A stretch of DNA of 35,297 nt from Phoronis ovalis. Its lineage: Eukaryota > Phoronida > Phoronidae. Below, piece by piece: positions 1 through 12,230 of the stretch. The position numbers were made by a program, and so were the translations under genes. Below the pieces are notes generated by a model. The model was not told where the DNA came from. It saw only the letters and a program-made list of their open reading frames with translations, and did no database searches. Location: assembly GCA_028565635.1 (NCBI GenBank), contig JAOXYB010018295.1:1-35297 (forward strand), given 5' to 3'. Numbering within the stretch: position 1 is the first letter of the stretch; each line of letters starts with the position of its first letter.

Positions 1-1374
1 AAGAATATGGCCAAGCAGAATTCACAAAAAAAGAAAATATCAATATTCTTTGCAAGTTACAGTATGTTAACGGTTCTTGCCACGTTAAGTAACCAACTTG
101 CTCATATGATAAACATAAGCAGCCAAGGATTTTATTTCACATTTTACATAAGTTGTATAAACTTTTTCTTCGTGAATATAATCCTAGGGCAAAAGGTATT
201 TCTTGTGGATATTCATAAAATGCATGGTATTCATCAATAAAATACATATTAACCATTTTTAACAATCCGACTTGTTTACATGCATATATCTGTACTTTCT
301 TCACTAGATAATAACAAACTAAGACCAATGTAGTATTGCTGTATGAAAAATGTGATCGTATGATGAGCTTTTATTAATTTCATATACGATATGTCAGTAT
401 TGGTCCTATTATTAGGACTAAATTTATTTAGAAACTTCATCTGCAATAATATCAGTAATAAATTAAGATTTGTATATCTTTAATGAAATCATAGAGTTTA
501 TGAATTCACAGACTGAGTTTTACACCTGACAGTGGTGTTTTGTAATTAAAATCACCTTCATTAAACTATAACCATGCTGCCACACATACCATTGTCACCA
601 CATTACTCTATTACACCCTATTTTATTAACTATTTATTTGAAATAACATCTCTGCTGAGCATTAACCCTGATACAATCCCATACACTTTGACAAGAGTAT
701 TTGGGACAAGTTGGGACAAAACTCCAGGGTAACTTTGCTGGTTTATCTATAAAAGCTATCCTGGAGTCCAATGGTTGTTTATCTTCTTTCTTGTTGTAAT
801 TTTCTAATAGTAGACAAAATTGGTAATTTCACATATTATATATTACAACTAGCTTAATTTGAAATAATTTTTCTTACTGTTGTTGCATGCATCAAGATCC
901 ATTCGTGATAAAGAACCTTTATATAAGGAACTTAAAAAAGGTGTGTTTTGAAGATGAGATATCCAATAAAAATAGGGGCAGAAACTGTTAAAGGAACTTG
1001 AAATCCACTTTTGCCTTAGCGGCAACTTTTTCTCATAAGTTTGAGGGAATTTAGTAGATCATAAGTGAATAAACGCAATTTATAGCTTTGCACAACATGA
1101 AAATAATTACCTAAATAAATAATTATACATTTTTCACATTGGATTTGTCTCCCGCCCGAGGCACCTTAGCATAACAATATATGGAGAAACCATTCAAATT
1201 ATAAAACTGTATTATACATGTTGAGCAAGCACAGGTACATTTTAAATTTCCACTCAAAATTATTTTTATGTGATATATATATCCTAAGTGTAAACTATCA
1301 ATTGTAGTTAAAATTAAGTAATAACACCGGGCCCTTTAGACCCACAGTATTATAAAACATTTTTACATTTTTAG
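1..1374. other. No recognisable gene; upstream flank of the LRR gene
   Basis: AT-rich sequence with only short open frames that lack domain-like composition. No MED23 exon is visible on the minus strand here. The stretch just before the LRR start codon reads as a pyrimidine-rich tract ending in TTTTTAG directly before ATG, which looks like a splice acceptor. A non-coding 5' exon and the promoter may therefore lie in this stretch or further left. A TATAAAA at about 1351 is too close to the ATG to be a credible TATA box. Confidence 0.5.
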
Positions 1375-4300
1375 ATGCTGCTACTATTATCTTTAGTCAT
1401 TCTACAGAGTGGAATGACATGGAGTCAAAAGCTTCCTCCAACAAGCTGTCCAGCTCCTAATTGTGTCTGCGATTTATTGCCATTTGGATGGTTAATCAAC
1501 TGCCGAGGGCTTGAGCTAGGTCCAGACATTCCACCTCTTCATACAACCAATGAAATGATTCTACTGATGGACTTAAGTGACAACAACATTACTAATATTC
1601 AAGATAATGCATTTGAAAACCTTACAAGCGGTATTCAAACTTTGAGGCTTGATAACAACCATATAGCAATCATTGGTGACGATGCATTCCAGGGCTTAGA
1701 AAATGTGTTGTATTTTTTGTCACTCAGCAATAATAATTTGAGAGAAATACCATGGAAAACTATTGAACATTTTAATATAAACTACCTTTACATCCAGCAA
1801 AACAACATACAAGCTATTGATGGTTCTGTGACTATCTCCTTCCCTGTTCTAGAGCAACTGGAGCTTGGTAACAATAACATCAGTACAGTTCCAGAAAATG
1901 CAACCGCTGGACTATCAGCATTGAAACTACTAGGATTATCAGGAAACATTATTTCGAAGATACATCCAAATGCCTTCAAAGATAGCTATTTATCCATAGC
2001 AACATTAAACCTTGATGATAATGAACTGGTTGCCAATGATTTTGAACCGGCAATTTCTAAGTTACAGCAACTTCATACACTACAACTTGGAAAAAACAAA
2101 ATCATAAACATTTCATCTTTCAACATGTTATCTAAAACACTCACTGTTTTAGATTTAAATATGAATATGATTGTTGATCTACCAAGCACTGTATTGAGTC
2201 ATCTTGAGAACCTTTTGAAATTTACTGCATCCCATAACCACATCAACCATGTACGTTTCAGTTCAGCAAACAGAAAATTACAGCATTTGGATATGTCAAC
2301 CAACAGGTTATTGTCTATTCCAACCGGTATACAATACCTAGACAACCTTGAAAACCTTTATCTTGCTGGTAATGAGATCAGTGAAATACACAACAACATT
2401 ACTACTGCATTACGAAACCTGAAAATTCTAGAGATGGGAAATAACCACTTCATACGACTTCCCAAAGAATTTATCAGATCACATTCTGAAATGTTAGTCT
2501 TAAATTTTGAATACAATAGAATCAACGAAATAGAGGAAGACACTTTTATCAATTCTACAAAGCTGGTGATTCTGAATTTAGGACATAATGAAATTAAGTC
2601 ACTACCTCTTTATGCATTTTCTGGTTTAGAAGCAACTATGTATACACTGGACCTCGGTTTTAATGAGCTTACTACTCTACATTTGGATACGTTTGTATTC
2701 CTAATAAAGCTACGAACTCTAAGCCATTATGGCAACCCATTTCACTGTGATTGTACACTGGCGTGGATTCAAAAGTCCTTTTACCTAACAGAAGCCATAC
2801 AAGAATGCGAATCACCAGTTGAATATAAAAACTATACCATCATGAATTATCCAAGTGAAGCATGTTTCCAGAATGCTACACAACTAATCACTACTGATAG
2901 ACCAATCACGACAGCAATTGATACAACAACATTGGTAAGTCAAACGATGATGGCACAACAAGTAACCACACAAATGAGTCCTAAAACATCTACTTCGATG
3001 GAATTATCTACAACTGCATTAGAAGACGCAACCACCAGTCATACAATAGCTTCACTCCAAAGATCAACTACAATGGAAGCATCTACAATCATGGAAACAA
3101 CATCTACTCCTCATGTTCCCATTACAACACAGCAGGTAATTATAATTACAACTCACTCAGCACAGAGTACAACCAGCTCATCAGAAGAAAGCACAACAAG
3201 CTGTCCCGCTCCTAACTGTGTCTGCAATTTATTACCATTTGGATGGTTAATCAACTGCCGTGGACTTGGTCTTGGGCCAGACATTCCACCTCTTCATACA
3301 ACCAATGAAATTATTCTACTGATGGACTTAAGTGACAACAACATTACTAATATTCAAGATAGTGCATTTGAAAACCTAACAAGTGGCATTCAAACTTTGA
3401 GGCTTGATAATAACCATATAGAAACCATTGGTGACAATGCATTTCAGGGCTTAGAAAATGAGTTATATTTTTTGTCACTCAGCAATAATAATTTGAGAGA
3501 AATACCATGGAGATCCATTGAACATTTTGATATAAACTATCTTTACATTCGGGAAAACAACATACAAGCTATTGATGGTTCCATAACTATCACTTTCCCT
3601 GGTTTAGAAGAACTGGAGCTTGGTAATAATAACATCAGTACAGTTCCAGAAAATGCAACCGCTGGACTACCAGCATTGAAGTTACTTGGATTGTCTGGAA
3701 ATTTCATTTCTAAAATACATTCGAATGCTTTCAAGGACAGCTATTCCTCCATAACAACATTAAACATTGATGATAATGAACTGGATGCCAATAATTTTGT
3801 ACCAGCAGTTTCTAAATTGCAGCAACTTGACACACTACATCTTCGGGGAAATAAAATCATAAATATTTCATCTTTTGACAAGTTGTCTAAAACACTCACT
3901 GTTTTAGATTTAAATATGAATATGATAGTTGATCTGCCAAGCACTGTATTGAGTCATCTTGAGAACCTTTTGACATTTACTGCATCCCATAACCACATCA
4001 ACCATGTAAGTTTCAGTTCAGCAAACAGAAAATTACAGCATTTGGATATGTCAACCAACAGGTTATTGTCTATTCCAACCGGTATACAATACCTAGACAA
4101 CCTTGAAAACCTTCATCTTGCTGGTAATGAGATCAGTGAAATAAACAACAACATTAGTAATGTTGTACCAAATCTGAAAATTCTAAAGATGGGAAATAAC
4201 CACTTCATACGACTTCCCAAAGAATTTATTAGATCTCATTCTGAAATATTAGTCCTAAATTTTGAATACAATAGAATCAAGAAAGTAGAAGAAGACACTT

Positions 4301-7300
4301 TTATCAATTCTACAAAATTAGTGATTCTGAATTTGGGGCATAATGAAATCAAGTCACTACCTCTTTATGCGTTTTCTGGTTTAGAAGTATCTATGTCTAC
4401 ACTGGACCTCAGTTTTAATAAGCTTACCACTATACGTTTGGAGACATTTGTATTCCTAATGAAGCTACGAACTCTGAGCCATCATGGCAACCCATTTCAC
4501 TGTGACTGTATATTAGCATGGATTCAAAAGTCATTTTACCTAACAGAAGCCATACCACGATGTGAATTACCCACTGAATATAAAAACTACACCATAATGA
4601 ACTATCCAAGTGAAGAATGTTTCCAGAATGCTACACAAGTTGTCACTACTGACAGACCAATCACGACAGCAATTGATACAACAACATTAGTAAGTCAAAC
4701 AACTAAATCATGGCCAGTAAGCACACAAAATACAGGCCATGCTGCATCTTCTACAGCCAAAACTACTATATCTGTTGAGACATCGGCTACACTTTCAACT
4801 TCCACAGAAAGACCCACATCTGCTGAAACAACAGTTACTCATACAATGTCAACTCATTCTTCAACCACAGCATCCGGGAAAGCAACTACTGTACAAACAC
4901 CTCCTCAGCCACATGTATGCCCTGCACCAGCACCCTGTCAGTGCCATAGTTTATCTGCACATCCTGAGAGATGGGAGATTGACTGTATGTCACAAGGGTT
5001 GAACCATGTGCCAACATTTGTATCAAGCAGTTATGTTGTAGAAACTATCACTTTAAAAGGTAAGTATAATTACTAACTAATATGCACATATATAATTATC
5101 TTACAGTTTGCATGCAACAATGAAATTATACTAATTCTCTAAAAAAAATACATGACTATCTCAGAACCCATAGGTTTGATTAAATTTTCTTTCTAAAGTT
5201 AAACAAAACTATAACGATTTTGTGCACAGGTCAGATATGAAGTAAACATTTTCAACATAATATATCATACAGCGTTGACTTTATTTGTAGGTAATAACAT
5301 TAGCAGTATACCGAGGGATGCCTTCAGTCAATTTAGCCATTTTAAATACTTGAATTTTGAACAAAATCAGATTAGACATATTGATGATAATGCTTTTCGT
5401 GGAATAAGACATATCCTCCAAATTTTTAATTTAGCTGACAATAATATGACTAATTTAAATGGAAATCTTTTACAAAATATGACAGCACTGAGAGTATTAA
5501 ATCTGCGAAACAATCGCATTGACTTAATTGATCCTGCAGCTTTTGAAGGAGTCCGACTGGAAACTCTGTTGTTAGACAACAATCACTTAACGACTGCAAG
5601 TTTATTTGCTATTCAACAACTTCAAGACACTCTGGCAGAACTGTCCCTGGGCATGAACAACATTGACAGTATTAGTAAAGAGTTTTTAGCAAGGTTTCAG
5701 GTACTAAGCATTTTAAAACTTTCCCATAATCCTATATTGGAGCTGTCGTTTCCACAGAACGTAACTTTTGAAGTAACACTGACTATGCTGCATGCCAGCA
5801 AATTACTACTTACGCATTTTCCCTTAGGAATTGAGGATTACCTTTCAATCAGATACCTTGACCTATCACATAATGATATAAGCAGAATGCCAGATGTTCA
5901 CTTCCCACAGATGGAAGTGCTGAATATGAATGGCAATAATATCAATGACATGTTTGTAAAAAAATTAACTGGACTGTTTAGTCTAGATCTAGGATACAAC
6001 AGCTTAACTAAAATTCCAGAGTTTGCTGAAAACAGCACTATTTCCAACTTATCCCTCATTTACAATCACATATCAAGCATTGGTATTGATGACTTTTCAC
6101 ATGCTATAAATCTTGTTCGCATCGATCTACAAGGAAACGAGCTGACAACAATTCCATGGGCAACAGTGCAGCACTTGGAGAGATTATACCATGTGGATAT
6201 ATCAGAAAATCCCATTCATTGTGACTGCAATATAGCATGGATACGTGAATACAACTACACTCAGAATTCTGGAAATACTGCCCAGTGTAAAACACCAGAA
6301 GCATACACAAATTTCACAGTAGAACGTTTTCCTTTGGATGATTGTTTAGTCACAATATCAACTGTTATAGAGATCACTTCAGCTTTGGAAACTACGACTT
6401 CTGTGTCAATTGTCTCGGAGGGTACATCTGATATTGTAACATCTACTGCAGCCAGCAATAATGCATCAAGTGAGATACCTACTGCAAGAACACATACAAC
6501 GTCTGCTCAATCAACAAACAGCACATCACAGGTGACATTAGAAGAATTTACTACTACTTTACAAACAATTCCTCAGCCACATGTATGCCCTGCACCAGCA
6601 CCCTGTCAGTGCCATAGTTTATCTGCACATCCTGAGACATGGGAGATTGACTGTACTTCACAAGGATTAAACCGCGTGCCTACATTCATAGCAAGCAGTT
6701 ACATTGTGAAAGCCATTAGTTTAAAAGGTAAGCAACACAGCTTAATATAAACTCTTGTACTCTTAAGGAATCTTTATTGATGTCGTACCAAGGAAATTGT
6801 TTTATGTTTAATGTTTTATACTACAGTTTACAATGAATTACCTGTTACACATACAATATATAACAAAGCCATCAGGTACTAGCGAAATACTAATTCTGGA
6901 AAAAAAGCCACTGGCTTGGATATATAATACCTTTAATTCTACGCATTTTTGTTTCTTCCAAATCAAAAGGTATTATATCATCTAAATAATTAAATCTAGG
7001 AATTTAAATATTTTATAAATGTTTGTTGCAGGTAATAACATTACAAAGATATCAAGTGGTGGTTTTAGTCAATTCAGTAAACTAAGATACCTGACTTTTG
7101 AACATAACTATATTGGACATATTGATGATAATGCTTTTCATGGAATACATCAAACCCTTCATACACTGCATTTAGCTGACAACAAGATGGTTTATTTAAA
7201 TGGAAATATTTTGAAAAATATGACAGCACTGAGAGTACTAAGTTTGCAACACAACCATATTGACTCAATTGATTCAACAGCTTTCAAAGGACTTGCCTTG

Positions 7301-10300
7301 GAAACATTGTTGCTAGACAACAATCAGCTAACAACTACAAGTTTATCAGCTATCCAACCAGTTCAAGACACTCTGGCAGAACTATCCCTTGGCATGAATC
7401 ATATTGCCAGCATAAGTGAAGAAGTTTTAGCAAGATTTAAGGTATTGAGTATTTTAAGACTATCCCATAATCCAATATCGGTGCTGGCATTTCCACAAAA
7501 TGCAACTCTAGAAGCAACATTGACTCTGCTGCAGGTCATTGGACTGAAACTTATGCAACTACCCCATGGCATTGAGACCTACCATTCAATCAGCTACCTT
7601 GACTGTTCATATAACAATATAAGTAGAATACCAAATGTACACTTTCCACAACTGCAAGTACTGAATCTAAATAACAATTACATCAATGTTTTTCCACTGG
7701 AGTTTCTACAAAATCATCCAGGGCTCTTCAGTCTAAATCTAGGATTTAACAGATTAACCGAAGTTCCAGTGTTTGCTAAAAATAGTACCATTTCCTACCT
7801 ATCCCTCGCTTATAATCAGATATCAAGAATTGATACGGATGATTTTTCGCATACTTTGAATCTTGTACACATCGATCTACAAGGGAACAAATTGATAACA
7901 ATATCATGGGCAACTGTACAACACTTGGAGAGATTACAAAACATAGATATATCAAAAAATACCATTCGTTGCAACTGCAATGTATCCTGGATACGTGAAT
8001 ACAATTATACCCAGGATTCTGGAAATGCTGCCCAGTGTGTATCCCCAGAAGGATACGCAAATTTCACAGTATTAAATTTTCCTTTGGATGACTGTGTAGC
8101 CACAACATCAGCTACGACATCAGGTTTAGAAACAGTCACCACTTACCAAGGTGCAACAACACCATCTGAAAGTACAACTACCTCTCCAGGAATTATGACT
8201 ACACAGATCATGGATATATGTCCTGCTCCATTACCATGTACTTGCATCTCATATCAAGCACCTGATGGAAGCATAAAGTACACTATTGACTGTGTTCGCA
8301 AAAATCTTACTGAAGTACCAGTTTTCCAAAAGAGTGTCTGGGTTGTTACAAGTATTAACTTGCAGTTTAATTACTTAGAAGAAATTCATGATTCTGCATT
8401 TGACAAATTTTCACATTTGGAATTATTAAATCTGGCTGATAACCATATCTCAAAGATTGAAGAAAATGCATTTGCAGGTCTTGCTACCAAGCTATCAACA
8501 TTGGAATTGCAAAATAACAACTTATCCAGTATTCCATTTGAGTCTTTACATGGGTTAGGTTTAACATGGTTAAAACTTACAAACAATAAAATTTCTGAGA
8601 TCCGATGTCCAAGCACCATTGAGATATCTGTACAAGGTTTACATTTAGAGTATAACAATATTCAAAGGTTGGAAACTGATTCATTTTCTGCATTTAAACA
8701 TCTGCTTTGGCTCCATCTGGAATATAACAAGATTGTAGACATAGCAACTAATGCTTTTAAAGGATTGGATAAACTTTTAACTCTAAATCTGCTTGGAAAT
8801 GATGTAGAAGGAACTTCACTGCATTCTCTAATGGACATCCAAACAACCCTACGGCAGCTGAATCTGGCAGAAAACAATATCACAAGTGTACCAGTACCAG
8901 TAATAAGCAGCCTATCTACGTGGCAGTTAACCTTTTCCGGAAATTTGCTTACAAATTTTCAAATAATTGAAAACAGTTCTCTTAGCAGATCGCTGACATC
9001 TCTAAACATCGACAACATGGAATTAGAGGACTTTCCTTCTGGTTTGGAATATGCTGTGCATTTGACTCAACTTAGCCTAAACACGAACAAAATTAGGAAA
9101 ATACCACAAAGACTTTATCAAGCATTTACTAATCTGCAAATGTTGTACTTAAGAAGTAATGAAATTGTTGAAATTCCTAAAGAATTCATGGATTCACATC
9201 GCATACTGTTCGTCATTCACCTGGGCAACAATAATGTTACTAGAATACCTACAGGATTATTTGACTTTTCATCAGTTTTACAAAATTTAAACCTTGGTGG
9301 AAATCATATAACACAGTTACAAGTTGGAACATTCAAAGGATTGTCAAGTATCATATTATTAGATATCTCTGGGAATCAACTAAAAACATTGCATCCTGAA
9401 ACTATCCAGAGGCTGACCACACTTCGCCATTTCTGCTTTCATAATAATCCATGGCACTGTGATTGTCATATAGAATGGATCCGTGACACTATTATGCAGT
9501 ACAATGATTGGCAGTCTCAAGCTATATGTGCATCACCTCTCGAATTGTTAGGTCAATCTTTGACAGGATTTGATGCCAGTTTGGCTCCATGTGAGACAAC
9601 TACAATTCAACACTCAACAATTTTGGAATCAACTACACTGCTGAAGTCAACTACTAACATGGAGCATTCAACTTCTTCAAAAGTGGAATCAACCACAACA
9701 AACATAAACAAGACAAAAACAGAGAGTATGCCAACAACCGCAGAGCATTTGACGTCAATTACAGATGCACAAATAGCTTTATCGTTAACGACACGGACCA
9801 CTCACCGAAGCACCAGTGAGCCCGAATCAAGCAGCACCCAACAATCAACTTCTTCCACTGCTACAGTGACTGAAACAGGAATATTGTTAACAACCATTTC
9901 TCAGGTATGATTGATATGCATTTTGTGTGCTTAAATGGTCTCAAACTGACAACATTGTCTGTCTGAAACTAATGAATATAATACTAAATTTCTCCCGATA
10001 TTTTTTTCTCCATTAAAGACTTGTCTTCAAAGATTTTGTACATAGCGAATCAACAAAATACCAACAGGTCCCTAGGTTTGCAGATAAGCATAAGAATAAA
10101 TATGATTATCAAAATTTCTAGACTGAGCAAAGTGTATGATAACGTGTTTGTATTATTTCAAAACAGAACCAAAAAATTGTTACTAGTAACCACTTTAAGC
10201 TTACATTTATATCATTCTTCTGTTTTAGACGCCTTCATCAGTTGTAGAATCCACTACTCCAGAAACCACAACATCCATGGTTCCTGGTTCGACTACATCC

Positions 10301-10708
10301 AAATCAACAACTCTATGGGCTACAACAAAAGCCACAACAACAAAAACCACAAAGAAGCCGGCGGACAGTAAACTGACCACAATAAAACCTGGAAGCGGTA
10401 AAACTGAAAAAAATGTTGCCAATTCAGCCCCGATCTATTTATCTCAGGTTACTATTATTTTCATTATCATTGGGTGTTGCATGTTTGTGTTCTTGATTTT
10501 GCTTTGCCTTGTATTCATTTCAATGAAACACCCTAGGATGCAAAATAAGAGTATTAATTTAAGTATGAAAAATGGGAAAAGTCCACCTACAGTGATGAAA
10601 GATTCTGGGATGATAATAAACTACAATAATGAAGCTTATGAAACAGAAATTAAACACCCACCAACTGAAGTAGTTGCTGATGTTGGTGAAATTGAGTTAA
10701 ATATGTAG
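1375..10708 (+). CDS. Large transmembrane protein with five LRR cassettes and Thr/Ser-rich linkers
   Basis: Four exons join in frame: 1375-5059, 5291-6727, 7032-9904 and 10229-10708, giving 2824 residues. A hydrophobic signal peptide (MLLLLSLVILQSG) is followed by five extracellular units. Each has a cysteine-rich LRR N-cap (CPAPNCVC or CPAPAPCQC type), roughly a dozen LRRs, and an LRR C-cap (NPFHCDC..W type). N-caps start near residues 25, 610, 1182, 1657 and 2103; C-caps near 455, 1040, 1535, 2018 and 2512. Linkers rich in Thr/Ser look mucin-like and O-glycosylated. A membrane segment lies at about 2739-2762 (VTIIFIIIGCCMFVFLILL), followed by a ~62-residue cytoplasmic tail with NNEAYETE and no TIR or kinase domain. 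Introns 1 and 2 are both phase 1 and cut the N-cap at the same place (LK|GNN). Caps of this kind are known from Slit, Toll and chondroadherin-type proteins; ligand and function are unknown. An adhesion or recognition role is inference. Confidence 0.9.
1441..4705 (+). repeat. Tandem in-frame duplication inside exon 1 (LRR cassettes 1 and 2)
   Basis: Unit 1 (from 1441) and unit 2 (from 3196) align at a constant offset of 1755 bp, exactly 585 codons, from the N-cap through the LRRs and C-cap into the first part of the Thr-rich linker. Checks near 1441/3196 and 2161/3916 give the same offset. Divergence is uneven: 2255-2358 and its partner 4010-4113 are identical over 104 bp, including silent sites, while other parts differ every 10-20 bases. 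Confidence 0.9.
4900..8110 (+). repeat. Duplicated symmetric exon (LRR cassettes 3 and 4)
   Basis: The end of exon 1 (about 4906-5059) and the end of exon 2 (about 6574-6727) encode almost the same N-cap (PHVCPAPAPCQCHSLSAHPE) at an offset of 1668 bp. Exons 2 and 3 then begin with the same GTAATAACATTA sequence and encode homologous LRR arrays and C-caps with WIREYNYTQ. Exon 2 is phase 1 at both ends, so it can be duplicated or skipped without breaking the frame. Exon 3 carries cassette 4 plus the more divergent cassette 5. Confidence 0.85.
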
Positions 10709-11072
10709 CATCCATTATTAATTAAATACCAGAATGATACTTAGTTGTTTAGCATAGCGCAATTTGTTCACTTTTTGTCCAATTTTCACAGTAAAAAATA
10801 GAAAAAAATATACTACTGTAAATGTTGCGGTTGCAGGGTTTTAAAATTATTATAATTACTAACACAATTTTACATTGGTTTCACATATTCTTAACTGTTA
10901 TGTTTGCTTTAGTAATTATAATATCAAGTAAATAGATATGTTAATATTTTAGGTAAAAAGAGACAGTCACTGTATATATCATGTTTGTAAATTATCAGTG
11001 TGTATTATATGGGCGGAAGACTTCTTTAAAGAAGATTATAGGGTATCTGAAGTTTTTGTCCATTGTTTCACT

Positions 11073-11275
11073 CCCTGGGGTCACTTCCTATATTAGTCAA
11101 TCAATAAGGGGGCTCCTTTCAAATTTTCGTCCATGAAAGGGGTATGTTTTTCAGTATTTTTGCTTGCAGGAACAGGAAAGGGGTGGGTTTTTGGCTTTTT
11201 AGTTCAGGAAAGGGGTGAGTTTTGGAGGTGTGGACTGAGCTTCCCCATATACATATTTGGAAATGACCCCCAGGG
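11073..11275. mobile_element. Short non-autonomous DNA element with terminal inverted repeats
   Basis: The left end CCCTGGGGTCACTTCC matches the inverted right end CCCTGGGGGTCATTTCC. Flanks TTTCACT and TTTCATT look like a 7-8 bp target-site duplication with one mismatch, the size expected for hAT-like elements. The interior has three spaced copies of a GAAAGGGGTGGGTTTTT-like subrepeat. No transposase frame is present. It lies before the poly(A) signal at 11362 and so may sit inside the LRR gene's 3' UTR. Confidence 0.65.
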
Positions 11276-11361
11276 TTTCATTGCTTGTAATTTTTTTGTT
11301 GTGGAACACAACCAAGTCTAGTTTTTATAAACATAACCTATATATGTTTTCCCTGATATGT

Positions 11362-11367
11362 AATAAA
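11362..11367 (+). terminator. Candidate poly(A) signal of the LRR gene
   Basis: The first clear AATAAA on the plus strand downstream of the LRR stop codon, about 650 bp after it. An ATTAAA-type hexamer just after the stop (about 10720) is an alternative that would give a very short 3' UTR. Confidence 0.35.
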
Positions 11368-12131
11368 GTTCTATGATAATTGTTAAAATAAGGGATGAAT
11401 CGTGATAATTTACAAATTTGATGATTTTCTAACATTAAACTAAAACATACTATTTTTATTGAGATTAATGTCATATAAACAAAATTTAAGGTGCAATGAT
11501 TTATCAGACACCCTGTACTAACAATATTTTATATTTGCCTCTTACACTGTTTCATAATATATTGTGGGTATAAATTCAAAAAAATATCTAATAACCTATA
11601 AATTTAAATTACATGTTTTCTTTATAAAATAACAGAATTTTATAGTCAATACAAAGAATATAGCACAAGTACTAATTTTTTTCTTTTTTATTGTCACACT
11701 ATGCATCATGGCTACACTAAACACTCAATTATTTTATTCTCCTATAAGAAAATCAATGAAACTAACTATTTTTGTCCGCGAGTTTTACTTTATCTCAATC
11801 CAGTTTCCATGACAGTCACAGCAAATTGCTACAGCACAGGCCACAGAATTGAGTACTTACCTGTATTTTTTCTCAATATCAGAAGAAAAACATTTTAAAA
11901 ACACACTGACAACCAAACTTGCATAATACGCAAGTATAACTTGCTGGTTACAGGAACCATTCTAGTTTGCATCACAATCAACCTTGTTGTCTTATGGCAC
12001 TGTATTTGTTTTGTGAGGTCACATTCATAAACAAGGAGTCAGTATAAAAGTAGCGTTGGTACATCATGTTAATGATCACATTAGTCAAAACTTACCTGAG
12101 GGAGAACAATTGTTTCGGCATATATCCCTTT
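11368..12131. other. Convergent intergenic or intronic AT-rich stretch
   Basis: No MED23-like codons are visible on the minus strand here, although the next MED23 segment is strongly conserved among animals. Two minus-strand CAG|GTAAGT donor-like strings, ending about 12097 and 11858, have no convincing exon upstream of them. Nothing else was recognised. Confidence 0.4.
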
Positions 12132-12137
12132 TTTAAT
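12132..12137 (-). terminator. Possible intronic poly(A) signal for a short MED23 transcript
   Basis: An ATTAAA hexamer lies immediately downstream of the stop codon (12139-12141) reached if the last visible MED23 exon reads through its donor. Read-through would add about 31 unrelated residues after GIKGFIS. Its use is inference. Confidence 0.3.
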
Positions 12138-12230
12138 ATTAAATATATGAGTGTAACTTCATAAGCCATGTGGAGATGAAGTTGCATATTGAGACAAATT
12201 GTAACAAAATGAAAGAATCCAGTGACTTAC

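Noticed and set aside
7-240. 77-codon plus-strand open frame near the left edge
   Set aside because: Low-complexity hydrophobic and Lys-rich start, no recognisable domain, no supporting splice signals.
4739-5002. 87-codon frame rich in Leu/His/Gln within exon 1
   Set aside because: Shadow of the Thr/Ser-rich linker read in another frame.
10021-10371. 116-codon frame over the last LRR intron
   Set aside because: It overlaps the true Thr-rich exon 4 (10229-10708) in another frame; the true frame joins exon 3 in phase 0.
11858-12097. Two CAG|GTAAGT strings on the minus strand, tested as later MED23 exons
   Set aside because: Sequence upstream of each does not encode MED23-like residues and lacks a good acceptor in the required phase.
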